A stretch of DNA of 64,000 nt from positions 2,555,501 to 2,619,500 of the forward strand of contig NZ_CP134050.1 in the NCBI RefSeq assembly GCF_031583145.1, read 5' to 3'. Position 1 is the first letter of the stretch. Each line of letters opens with the position of its first letter. This stretch comes from Brevibacillus brevis. Lineage in GTDB: Bacteria; Bacillota; Bacilli; Brevibacillales; Brevibacillaceae. The notes under the pieces are model-generated. The model worked only from the letters and a program-made list of their open reading frames with translations. It searched no databases and had not been told where the DNA came from. Shown one piece after another: positions 18,814-26,415 of the stretch. Made by a program: the position numbers and the translations under genes.

Positions 18814-18990
18814 ATGAAAGTGGTTTTGTTTGATTTCCTTATGTTCATTTTCACGGTTTTCATCGCATGGGGCTGCATCAACTCGGTTAAGGCAAAAAAC
18901 AAGTTTGCGATCGGTTTTGGGATTATTTCTTTGCTGGTATTCCTGTTTGCAGATGGTTTGATTATTTACTACGCAACGAAAGGCGCGTAG
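18814..18990 (+). CDS. 58-aa small membrane protein, DUF2759-like
   Basis: An open frame of 59 codons starts at ATG 18814, eleven bases after AAAGGAG. The product has two predicted membrane helices (residues 5-22 and 33-53) joined by a basic SVKAKNK loop and ends in ATKGA. The short double-helix layout and the KxKN loop resemble the DUF2759 (YqgW) family of Bacillales; this is from memory of the pattern. A strong promoter and a terminator flank it, so it is probably a monocistronic, well-expressed gene. Function unknown. Confidence 0.75.
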   Translation: MKVVLFDFLMFIFTVFIAWGCINSVKAKNKFAIGFGIISLLVFLFADGLIIYYATKGA

Positions 18991-19017
18991 CAGCGATTTT
19001 TTCGAAAACGATTACGG

Positions 19018-19050
19018 AAGAGGCTGTGCATGCTGCGCAGCCTCTTTTTC
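19018..19050 (+). terminator. Intrinsic terminator after the 58-aa gene
   Basis: GAGGCTG (about 19020-19026) pairs with CAGCCTC (19038-19044) and is followed by TTTTTC. Confidence 0.85.
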
Positions 19051-19109
19051 GTATTCCTGGCGCATGAGCCAAGGAAATTTTTAGCATACTAAGGGCGGAG
19101 GTGGAACAG

Positions 19110-20276
19110 GTGGCCAGTCGAAAAAAAATCGGCGCGTTTACGTACACCGCAAAAATCATGGCGGACCGCAAAACCAAACAATTGTGCAACCGGCTTCGCT
19201 CCCATCACATCGCCTTGATCGATCACGCGGATGTAGACGAGATAGCCGCCTGTGCCTTGCTGGATACGGGCGTACGGGCTGTGGTCAACCTGTCACCTTA
19301 CATGACCGGCCAATACCCTGCTGAGGGAGCACGTAGACTGCTTGATGAAGGGGTTCATCTTTTTGAGCTCGCTGCCGATCTAGTCGAGTCCGGACTCATC
19401 GATCGGCTAGATGGCGTGTTTGCGACAATTGAGGACAATCAGCTGAAGGTCTGTACTGCGGAAGGGGAACGGCTTGTCATGCCGCTATTGGCCGTGACGA
19501 AGGAGAAAATCGAAGCGAAGTGGAGGGACGCGACTGATTCGCTGGATGTGACGCTCTCCCGCTTTATTGACAATACGCTATCGTATGCTGGCATGGAAAA
19601 AGACCTGTTTTTGAAACCGCTGTGCCCGCTCGCGTTGAAAACAAGGATCGACGACCGCCATGTTGTGGTGGTCGTGAGGGGCAAGCATTACCGGGAAGAT
19701 TTGCAGACCTTGCACGCATACATACGGGAATACCGTCCCGTGCTCATCGGAGTAGACGGCGGAGCGGATGCGCTGATGCAGGCCGGCTACCTCCCGGATT
19801 TGATCGTCGGGGATATGGACAGCGTCTCCGACAAGGCTTTGATGAGCGGAGCGGAAATTGTCCTTCACGCTTTTTCCGACGGACGCGCTCCCGGACGAAG
19901 CCGGCTTGATCGTCTCGGACTGCCGTATCATTTGCTGCCGGCTCCCGGAACCAGCGAAGATGTGGCGATGCTGCTTGCATTCGAAAAGAGGGCGCAATTG
20001 ATTGTGACGATCGGCACGCACACCACCATGATCGACTTTTTGGAAAAGGGAAGAAAAGGGATGGCAAGCACGCTCTTGGTCCGGACGAAAATCGGCACGA
20101 AGCTGATCGACGCAAAAGGAGTCAATCAGCTCTACCAGCCTCGCTGGTCGTGGAAGCTCTGGGGCTGGTGCCTGGCCGCCATGCTGATGCCGATCGCGGC
20201 TGCCCTCGTGATCAATCCCGTAGCCCGGCATGCTGCCCAAATGCTGTGGAGGGAGTGGCGCATTTGGGCGTTTTAG
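19110..20276 (+). CDS. steA: SteA-like cytokinetic ring protein (thiamin-pyrophosphokinase fold)
   Basis: The 388-aa protein has an N-terminal mixed domain, a central segment similar to the thiamin pyrophosphokinase fold (VLIGVDGGADALMQAGYLPDLIVGDMDS, split around residues 210-235), and a C-terminal membrane helix (about residues 350-372). This layout matches SteA, which in Corynebacterium glutamicum works with SteB in cell separation. Being next to a SteB-like gene supports the call. GTG 19110 is chosen, 8 bp after GGAGG; GTG 19101 overlaps that site. True thiamine kinase activity is unlikely because the catalytic domain is embedded and membrane-tethered. Confidence 0.8.
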   Translation: MASRKKIGAFTYTAKIMADRKTKQLCNRLRSHHIALIDHADVDEIAACALLDTGVRAVVNLSPYMTGQYPAEGARRLLDEGVHLFELAADLVESGLIDRLDGVFATIEDNQLKVCTAEGERLVMPLLAVTKEKIEAKWRDATDSLDVTLSRFIDNTLSYAGMEKDLFLKPLCPLALKTRIDDRHVVVVVRGKHYREDLQTLHAYIREYRPVLIGVDGGADALMQAGYLPDLIVGDMDSVSDKALMSGAEIVLHAFSDGRAPGRSRLDRLGLPYHLLPAPGTSEDVAMLLAFEKRAQLIVTIGTHTTMIDFLEKGRKGMASTLLVRTKIGTKLIDAKGVNQLYQPRWSWKLWGWCLAAMLMPIAAALVINPVARHAAQMLWREWRIWAF

Positions 20277-20286
20277 GAGGAGCATC

Positions 20287-20844
20287 ATGATTCCATTTCG
20301 TTATCACCTGCTGTCGTTAGCGGCCGTCTTTTTTGCTTTGGGGGTCGGCATCCTTCTCGGAGGAACCGCCGGGCATTCCTGGTTTGCTTGGGGGGAACGG
20401 GAAGTCTTGGCGAAAATGGAGGCCAAATACGATCGAGCGGTCAAGAGCAACAATGAGCTCAGACAGCAGATGAATCGCCTCCTCCTCGAGGTGGAACGGA
20501 GCGAGGAAGAGGTCACCCATCTGATGGCGATGCGCTACTCTCCCGACCTTTCCGGAAACAAAGTTTTTGTTTGGCACGAGCCGGGCATGAGGCTGACATC
20601 CGTCACGCGGCTCCTCGAGTCGACAGGGGTCGACGTCCAATCCTATCGGGAAGGGGAGGCGCTGGGGAATGGACTGCTTTTGGTCTTTGCTCACGAAGAG
20701 CCGCAGTGGCTGGGAGGGATGCAGCAGCCATCGAGAGTGCTGAAGTTCGCCCAAGTACCGGATTCGCCTGCAAAGCAGTGGGCTCTCTTGGAGAACGTGC
20801 AAAAAAAGCTGAGCGAAATGAGGGTGGAACGTGAAAAAAGTTAG
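20287..20844 (+). CDS. steB: SteB/MctB-like membrane protein
   Basis: A 185-aa protein with one N-terminal membrane helix (YHLLSLAAVFFALGVGILLGG, residues about 5-26), then a coiled coil (about 40-80) and an extracytoplasmic domain. The pattern F-R-YH-hydrophobic-ALGVGILLGG is typical of the 'copper transporter' MctB/SteB family. It starts 10 bp after steA behind AGGAGGAG and overlaps the next gene by 14 bp. In actinobacteria SteB partners SteA in cell separation; here the pair is fused into a glycan-synthesis-like operon. Confidence 0.78.
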   Translation: MIPFRYHLLSLAAVFFALGVGILLGGTAGHSWFAWGEREVLAKMEAKYDRAVKSNNELRQQMNRLLLEVERSEEEVTHLMAMRYSPDLSGNKVFVWHEPGMRLTSVTRLLESTGVDVQSYREGEALGNGLLLVFAHEEPQWLGGMQQPSRVLKFAQVPDSPAKQWALLENVQKKLSEMRVEREKS

Positions 20845-21523
20845 CGTGGTGATCCCGGCCTACAACGAAGTGGATGCGATCGGCGCCACGCTGCGCGCCA
20901 TACGCGAGCGTTTTTTTTGTGATGAGCTGATCGTCGTTGACGACGGGAGCCGAGACGGAACCGGAAAAGTTGCGAAGAAATGGGCCGATGTCGTCATCTC
21001 GCACCCTGCGAATCGAGGAAAGGGAACAGCCTTGCAAACAGGCTGGCAGCAGGCACGCGGGGACATCGTGATGTTCCTGGACGGCGATCTGAGGGAGAGC
21101 GCAGGCGAGGCTGCCCATCTGCTTTCGCCGGTGCTGCACGAAGAGTGCGATATGGCAGTGGCGGTGCTGCCTCCTCCCCAAGCCAAAGCAGGGATGGGAT
21201 TGGCGAAAGGACTCGCCCGTCACGGAATCCGCATGCTGACCGGTTTTGAAAGCCGTGCGCCCTTGTCCGGGCAGAGAGCGGTTCGCCGCGATATTTTGCA
21301 GAACGTGAGGAAGCTTGACAAAGGATTTGGCATCGAGGTCGGTCTGACGGTCGACGCTTTGCGGGCAGGGTACCGGGTGATGGAGGTGCCGGTGCTCTTT
21401 TCCCACCGCGAGACTGGCAATGACTGGTCCGGATACTGTCATCGCGGGAAGGAGTTTCTGGCCATCAGCCGGACGCTTTTTCACAAGTGGCGGGAGGGGT
21501 ACGCATGGAAGTGCAATGGCTGA
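20831..21523 (+). CDS. Glycosyltransferase family 2
   Basis: A 230-aa GT-A enzyme: VSVVIPAYNEVDAIG at the N-terminus, VVDDGSRDGTG (nucleotide-binding Asp pair, about residue 38), FLDGDLRE (DxD-like, about 85) and a C-terminal acceptor region. There is no membrane helix, so it is probably a soluble or peripheral transferase using a nucleotide sugar and a lipid-linked acceptor. GTG 20831 lies inside steB after GGGTGG, and its 3' end overlaps the next gene by 19 bp, indicating translational coupling. Confidence 0.85.
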   Translation: MKKVSVVIPAYNEVDAIGATLRAIRERFFCDELIVVDDGSRDGTGKVAKKWADVVISHPANRGKGTALQTGWQQARGDIVMFLDGDLRESAGEAAHLLSPVLHEECDMAVAVLPPPQAKAGMGLAKGLARHGIRMLTGFESRAPLSGQRAVRRDILQNVRKLDKGFGIEVGLTVDALRAGYRVMEVPVLFSHRETGNDWSGYCHRGKEFLAISRTLFHKWREGYAWKCNG

Positions 21524-22395
21524 TCCCGGCCGCCGTCGGAATCGCGGTGCCGGTGATTCTGCACCGTCCGCTGTGCAGCTATGCCCGACACAGCCTGCAA
21601 AAACGGGGGATGCTGCGAGCCAATTACCAAGGGCGGCAGGTACTGACGGCTGGCGGCGTCATCGTCGCCGGTTCTATCCTGGCGGCACTGCTCCCGATGC
21701 TGTGGATCCAGGGGATTGTCCAGTCGGCCCCGCTTCGCTGGCGGGAAGGGGCACTCTTGGGAGCGGGGGTGGCTGCGGCGGCTCTGTGGGGATGGCAGGA
21801 CGATTGTGCGGCGGACGGGCGGTCGAAAGGGTTTCGCGGCCATTTTACGGCCTTGCTTCGCGAGCGAAGAATCACCAGCGGGATGTGGAAGGTGTGGGGC
21901 GGCGGAAGTACCGGAGCTGCCGTAGCGTTGGCCCTTTCGCCTGAGACCTTCTGGAGCTGGATGGTTGCCGCTTCGCTGCTCGCTCTTTCTCCCAACGTTC
22001 TGAACTTGTTTGACCTGCGTCCGGTTCGGGCGGTAAAGATCTTCGGACTGCTGCTCGTGACCGGGGGGGTGGTCTCTTTCTGGGCAGGCGGCGTAACGAG
22101 CCTGTTTGCGCATGGGGTGTGGCAGCTCCCGGTCGTCGCATCGGTCTGTCTGTGGTTCCGCCATGACGCCAGAGAGAGCTTCATGCTGGGAGACACAGGA
22201 GCCAACGCGCTGGGATATTGCTGCGGCTACTTTTGGGTGACAGCGACTCCGCTTGCGGCTCAGGCAGCGATGCTTCTTTTGTTCGTAGCGATCACGATTG
22301 CAGCCGAATTCGTGTCTCTCTCAGGGTGGATCGAGCGGTCCGCATGGCTCGCGTGGATCGATCGGTGGGGCAGGTCGGCCGAGCCGAACGAATAA
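21505..22395 (+). CDS. PNPT superfamily (MraY/WecA-like) membrane glycosyl-1-phosphate transferase
   Basis: The 296-aa protein is strongly hydrophobic with roughly eight membrane segments. Catalytic signatures of polyprenyl-phosphate N-acetylhexosamine-1-phosphate transferases are present: WQDD (about residue 93), NVLNLFDLRP (about 160) and MLGDTGANALG (about 225). It is shorter than MraY, so it more likely starts another lipid-linked glycan or is a divergent homologue. ATG 21505 follows GGGAGGGG by 6 bp. It is the last gene of the SteA-SteB-GT2 operon. Confidence 0.8.
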   Translation: MEVQWLIPAAVGIAVPVILHRPLCSYARHSLQKRGMLRANYQGRQVLTAGGVIVAGSILAALLPMLWIQGIVQSAPLRWREGALLGAGVAAAALWGWQDDCAADGRSKGFRGHFTALLRERRITSGMWKVWGGGSTGAAVALALSPETFWSWMVAASLLALSPNVLNLFDLRPVRAVKIFGLLLVTGGVVSFWAGGVTSLFAHGVWQLPVVASVCLWFRHDARESFMLGDTGANALGYCCGYFWVTATPLAAQAAMLLLFVAITIAAEFVSLSGWIERSAWLAWIDRWGRSAEPNE

Positions 22396-22422
22396 AAAAC
22401 CAGGCAGCGACTGCTGCCTGGT
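22391..22422 (-). terminator. Intrinsic terminator of the DUF2627 gene
   Basis: A perfect 10-bp stem ACCAGGCAGC (22399-22408) and GCTGCCTGGT (22413-22422) is followed on the minus strand by TTTTTTATT. It lies between convergent genes and begins right after the minus-strand stop codon. Confidence 0.9.
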
Positions 22423-22683
22423 CTACTCGTCTTCGTCCGGTTCCGGTACCATGAAGCGCGGCTGCACCCGATTCTTTTTCCGGTCGTGATGCAAGATGAA
22501 TCCGGCGATAAACAGAACGGGGATGACAAAGCACAGGATGCCCAAGATGAGCTTGGCCCACAAAAAGCCGGTCGTGGAAGAAATGGAGTAAAAGAACGCA
22601 TCCCGGATCAGCTTGATTCCGAACATCGCGATCGCGGCCGGAATCACCATGATCAGAAGCGCGATCACTTTTTGAACGATCAA
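22423..22683 (-). CDS. DUF2627 family membrane protein (YqzF-like)
   Basis: An 86-aa protein with two membrane helices: VQKVIALLIMVIPAAIAMFG at the start and LILGILCFVIPVLFIAGFIL in the second half, then a charged tail ending in DEDE. The N-terminal pattern ALLI-VIP--IA-FGIKL-RD is that of DUF2627, known in B. subtilis as YqzF, which likewise sits next to bkdR. The start is TTG 22683, about 10 bp after AAAGGTG; a longer in-frame frame to 22854 has no family support. Function unknown. Confidence 0.8.
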   Translation of the reverse strand: MIVQKVIALLIMVIPAAIAMFGIKLIRDAFFYSISSTTGFLWAKLILGILCFVIPVLFIAGFILHHDRKKNRVQPRFMVPEPDEDE

Positions 22684-22856
22684 GGGTGTTTCACACCTTT
22701 CTGTCTCATCACATTCATCATAGCGAATGCCATCTGGCTTGTCCATAAGCGATCTGCACACGAGCGAGCGCACGCTAGGCAACTGTTCCTGTCCATCCCG
22801 AAACCATTGGAGTACAATGGTAACGAGTAACACCTGCAAAAAGTGAGGGGGCACAC

Positions 22857-24923
22857 ATGCACAAGCTGCTCATCGTTGGCGCCGGACGCGGTGGAACCGC
22901 CCTCCTGCGCGTGCTGAAACAGATGGAACGGATCGAGATCGTCGCGGTAGTCGACCACCGGCCAGACGCCCCCGGCCTGGAGCTGGCGCGTTCGTTCGGC
23001 ATCAAGACGGACGTCGATTACCGCCCGTACCTGGAAGCCGATCTGGACGTCATCCTGGAGACGACAGGGGACCAGGAGGAGTATAAGCATCTGCGCCAGC
23101 TCAAAACAGACAAGACCGTGCTCATACCCGGCACCTTCGCCCGCATCGTGATGAAGCTGATTCGCGAGCGGGACAAGCTGATTGCCGTCATGATGCAAAA
23201 CGAGCGGGAGCGGGAGACGATGCTCGACTCGACGCACGATGCCATCATCGGGGTCAACCGGCAAGGCGTCATCACGCTGTTCAACAAGGCGGCTGAACGC
23301 CTCATGGGCATAGAAGCGAGCGAAGTGTTGAACACCAAAGTGTCGGAACGTATACCCAACACCCGGTTACATATCGTATTAGAGACGGGCTCTCCGGAGC
23401 TCAACCAAGAGCAGGTTTTGCCCAATCAGACCCGCATCATCACGAATCGCGTGCCCGTGAGAAACGAGCGCGGGGAAGTCGTGGGGGCGGTGGCCATTTT
23501 CCGGGATATCACCGAAATTATGGCCCTAGCAGAGGAAGTGACCGACCTCAAGGAGCTGCAAAGCATGCTGCAGGCGATCATCCATTCTTCCGATGAGGCG
23601 ATTTCGGTGGTGGACAAGAACGGAAACGGTCTATTGATCAATCCGGCATACACGCGCCTCACCGGACTGACACCCGACGACATCCTCGGAAAGCCCGCCA
23701 CGGTGGACATTTCCGAGGGGGAGAGCATGCACATGCAGGTGCTGAAGACGAAAAAGCCTGTACGCGGCGTGCCCATGAAGCTGGGACCAAAGCGCAAGGA
23801 TGTCGTGGTGAACGTAGCGCCGGTCATGGTGGATGGCGAGCTGAAAGGGAGCGTCGGCGTCATTCACGACGTGTCCGAATTCAAGCGGCTGACCGAAGAG
23901 CTGGAAAAAGCGCACCGCATTATTCGTACGCTGGAGGCGAAATATAGCTTTGCAGACATTATCGGGTACAGCGAGCCGATGCGAGCGGCCATCGAACAGG
24001 CCAAGAAAGCCGCGCTGACCCCGGCTACGGTGCTCTTGAGAGGCGAATCAGGCACGGGGAAGGAGCTCTTCGCCCATGCCATTCACAACGCGAGTGAACG
24101 CAAGTACAAACAGTTCATTCGCGTCAATTGCGCCGCGATTTCCGAAAGCCTCTTAGAGAGCGAACTGTTCGGCTACGAAGAAGGGGCATTTACAGGCGCA
24201 CGCAGGGGCGGCAAACGCGGCCTTTTTGAGGAAGCGAGCGGCGGCACCATTTTTTTGGACGAGATCGGCGAATTGTCGATGAGCATGCAGGTGATGCTGC
24301 TGCGCGTGCTGCAGGAACGGGAAGTCGTCCGCGTCGGCGGCACCAAGCCGATTCCCATCGATGTGCGCATCATTACGGCGACGCATGTCAATCTGGAAAC
24401 GGCGATCAGTGCAGGCAAGTTTCGGGAGGACCTGTACTATCGGCTGCACGTGGTGCCGATTCACATTCCTCCGCTGAGGCAGCGTCTGGAGGATATCAAG
24501 CCGCTGGCGATGCACCTGGTGCGCAAGAACAACCTGGAATACGGCCGCAATGTCGAGGAGATCGATGACGAAACTCTTCAGCTGCTGCTCTCGTACCATT
24601 GGCCGGGAAACGTGCGCGAACTGGAAAACGTGTTGGGGCGAGCCATGATCCACATGCGGATCAACGAGCGCATCATCTTGCCGGAGCACCTGCCCCCTTT
24701 GGAGCGCAGGCTGACGTCCGCCAGTTCCGAAATCCGCTCAACCGCGAGTGCCACGGGCAAGACCTTGAAGGAAGCGGTGGAGGAAGCAGAACGCGAGCAC
24801 ATCCTGCGTGAGCTGGCAGCGGCAGGCGGCAACCGGACCTTGGCTGCCAAACGGCTGGATATTTCCATCCGCAGCCTGTACTACAAGCTGGAAAAGCTGG
24901 GGATCAGCGAAGAGGAAGCGTGA
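22857..24923 (+). CDS. bkdR: Sigma-54-dependent activator BkdR (YqiR-like) with N-terminal Rossmann-like domain
   Basis: Predicted enhancer-binding activator of the bkd operon. The 688-aa protein has an N-terminal dinucleotide-binding-like domain (IVGAGRGGTALLRVL, residues 5-110) and two PAS domains (about 122-225 and 240-345). The AAA+ domain has Walker A GESGTGKE at about 396, ESELFGYEEGAFTGA for sigma-54 contact, and IFLDEIGELS. A Fis-type helix-turn-helix ends the protein (GGNRTLAAKRLDISIRSLYY). It lies just upstream of a -24/-12 promoter. The ligand sensed is unknown. Confidence 0.93.
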   Translation: MHKLLIVGAGRGGTALLRVLKQMERIEIVAVVDHRPDAPGLELARSFGIKTDVDYRPYLEADLDVILETTGDQEEYKHLRQLKTDKTVLIPGTFARIVMKLIRERDKLIAVMMQNERERETMLDSTHDAIIGVNRQGVITLFNKAAERLMGIEASEVLNTKVSERIPNTRLHIVLETGSPELNQEQVLPNQTRIITNRVPVRNERGEVVGAVAIFRDITEIMALAEEVTDLKELQSMLQAIIHSSDEAISVVDKNGNGLLINPAYTRLTGLTPDDILGKPATVDISEGESMHMQVLKTKKPVRGVPMKLGPKRKDVVVNVAPVMVDGELKGSVGVIHDVSEFKRLTEELEKAHRIIRTLEAKYSFADIIGYSEPMRAAIEQAKKAALTPATVLLRGESGTGKELFAHAIHNASERKYKQFIRVNCAAISESLLESELFGYEEGAFTGARRGGKRGLFEEASGGTIFLDEIGELSMSMQVMLLRVLQEREVVRVGGTKPIPIDVRIITATHVNLETAISAGKFREDLYYRLHVVPIHIPPLRQRLEDIKPLAMHLVRKNNLEYGRNVEEIDDETLQLLLSYHWPGNVRELENVLGRAMIHMRINERIILPEHLPPLERRLTSASSEIRSTASATGKTLKEAVEEAEREHILRELAAAGGNRTLAAKRLDISIRSLYYKLEKLGISEEEA

Positions 24924-24933
24924 GTGGACGAGA

Positions 24934-24984
24934 GTGCAATAATTTGCATGCAATTTTTTGCGCTGTTGTGCAATGAATTGCACA
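24934..24984. promoter_or_regulatory. Candidate BkdR enhancer: two TTGCA-type palindromes
   Basis: A perfect 18-bp palindrome TGTGCAATGAATTGCACA (24967-24984) and an imperfect one GTGCAATAATTTGCAT (24934-24949) are centred 34 bp apart, about three helical turns. They lie 80-130 bp upstream of the -24/-12 promoter, the usual place for a sigma-54 enhancer. Confidence 0.7.
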
Positions 24985-25048
24985 CCCGACAGTCCGGCAA
25001 ACAATCCAATATCCAGGTGAATAAAGCGCTTTCAAAATCAGAAAGGTA

Positions 25049-25066
25049 TTGGCATGACTTTTGCAT
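25049..25066 (+). promoter_or_regulatory. Sigma-54 (-24/-12) promoter of the bkd operon
   Basis: TTGGCATGACTTTTGCAT places the invariant GG (25051-25052) and GC (25063-25064) exactly 10 bp apart, matching YTGGCAyrnnnnTTGCW. It lies about 95 bp before bcd and no sigma-A promoter of similar quality is seen there. Confidence 0.88.
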
Positions 25067-25159
25067 ATACTTCTAGACGGGGAATTTATCCAATGGGTCC
25101 CATGTACGACGGCACCAAGCAACAGGCGTACAACGAATGATACTAGGGAGGTCTCTTCA

Positions 25160-26251
25160 TTGAACATCTTTGACTACATGCAAAAGTACGATTACGAACA
25201 ACTGGTATTTTGTCAGGACGCTAATTCCGGATTGAAAGCGATCATTTGCATTCACGATACGACATTGGGTCCGGCACTCGGCGGTACGCGGATGTGGCCG
25301 TATAAAACAGAAGAAGAAGCGATCATCGACGTCCTGCGTCTGGGACGCGGCATGACCTACAAAAACGCGGCTGCCGGCTTGAACATCGGCGGCGGGAAAG
25401 CCGTCATCATCGGCGATCCGCGCAAACATAAAACGGAAGAGCTGTTCCGAGCGTTCGGCCGTTACATCCAGGGCTTGAATGGCCGTTACATCACAGCGGA
25501 AGACGTAGGAACAACCGTTGCCGACATGGATATGATCCACCTCGAAACCGACTACGTGACGGGCGTATCCCCGGCGTTTGGCTCGAGCGGCAATCCATCC
25601 CCTGTCACTGCTTATGGCGTTTATCGCGGGATGAAAGCAGCAGCCAAGATCGCATACGGCAGCGACGATTTGTCCGGCCGTGTCGTAGCTGTTCAAGGAG
25701 TAGGGAATGTAGCATACAACCTCTGCCGCCATCTGCATGAAGAAGGGGCGCACTTGATCGTCACGGACATCAACGAGGAGAACGTAAACCGTGCCGTGAA
25801 CGATTTCGGAGCGAAAGCGGTCGGCGTCAATGAAATTTTCGGCGTCGAGTGCGACATTTTCTCTCCGTGCGCGCTGGGTGCGATCATCAACGATGACACG
25901 ATTCCGCTGCTGAAAGCGAAAGTCATCGCCGGAGCTGCGAACAATCAGCTGAAAGAAGATAGACATGGCGATCAGATCCATAGCATGGGCATCGTCTACG
26001 CACCGGATTACGTCATCAATGCCGGTGGCGTCATCAACGTAGCCGACGAGCTGCAGGGCTACAATCGCGAGCGCGCACTGAAAAAGGTGGAGACGGTGTA
26101 CGACAACATCCTGCGCGTATTCGAAATTGCAGAACGCGATGGAATGGCTTCTTACCAAGCGGCGGATCGCATGGCGGAAGAACGGATTGCCAGCGTCGCC
26201 AAATCGCGTAATACTTTTCTGCAAAACGGCAAGACTGTTTACCATCGCTAA
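25160..26251 (+). CDS. bcd: Leucine dehydrogenase (branched-chain amino acid dehydrogenase)
   Basis: Oxidatively deaminates leucine, isoleucine and valine to the 2-keto acids with NAD. The 363-aa product has normal length. The [11 protein letters not shown] and [13 protein letters not shown] (catalytic Lys) segments of the Glu/Leu/Phe/Val dehydrogenase family lie in the first 85 residues, and the Rossmann fingerprint [13 protein letters not shown] at about 180. The start is TTG 25160 behind AGGGAGG; the frame is open upstream to 25061, which would run through the promoter. First gene of the bkd operon. Confidence 0.95.
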   Translation: MNIFDYMQKYDYEQLVFCQDANSGLKAIICIHDTTLGPALGGTRMWPYKTEEEAIIDVLRLGRGMTYKNAAAGLNIGGGKAVIIGDPRKHKTEELFRAFGRYIQGLNGRYITAEDVGTTVADMDMIHLETDYVTGVSPAFGSSGNPSPVTAYGVYRGMKAAAKIAYGSDDLSGRVVAVQGVGNVAYNLCRHLHEEGAHLIVTDINEENVNRAVNDFGAKAVGVNEIFGVECDIFSPCALGAIINDDTIPLLKAKVIAGAANNQLKEDRHGDQIHSMGIVYAPDYVINAGGVINVADELQGYNRERALKKVETVYDNILRVFEIAERDGMASYQAADRMAEERIASVAKSRNTFLQNGKTVYHR

Positions 26252-26271
26252 ATAACGGCAAAGTTTGCCTT

Positions 26272-26308
26272 CCCCTGGCCGCTGGGTAGCTTCGAGCGGC
26301 CAAGGGGG
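26272..26308 (+). other. Stable hairpin between bcd and lpdV
   Basis: CCCCTGGCCGCT (26272-26283) pairs with AGCGGCCAAGGGG (26295-26307) with one bulge. No T tract follows, so it is more likely an RNA-processing or stability element than a terminator, and could let bcd message exceed that of the dehydrogenase complex. Confidence 0.5.
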
Positions 26309-26415
26309 TACATACATTTCGTTCTTTGAATATTCGTATTCGCTTAAATACGTAGGAGAGCCAAACCGGTAGAGAGTGACCTGAAACGGCTTTTTCACGA
26401 AAGGAGAGATTGAAG

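Noticed and set aside
19110..20276. Annotation as thiamin pyrophosphokinase
   Set aside because: Only the central fold matches; the extra N-terminal domain, C-terminal helix and adjacent SteB-like gene fit SteA.
26272..26308. Terminator after bcd
   Set aside because: The stem is strong but has no T run, and lpdV and the rest of the complex have no promoter of their own that I can see.
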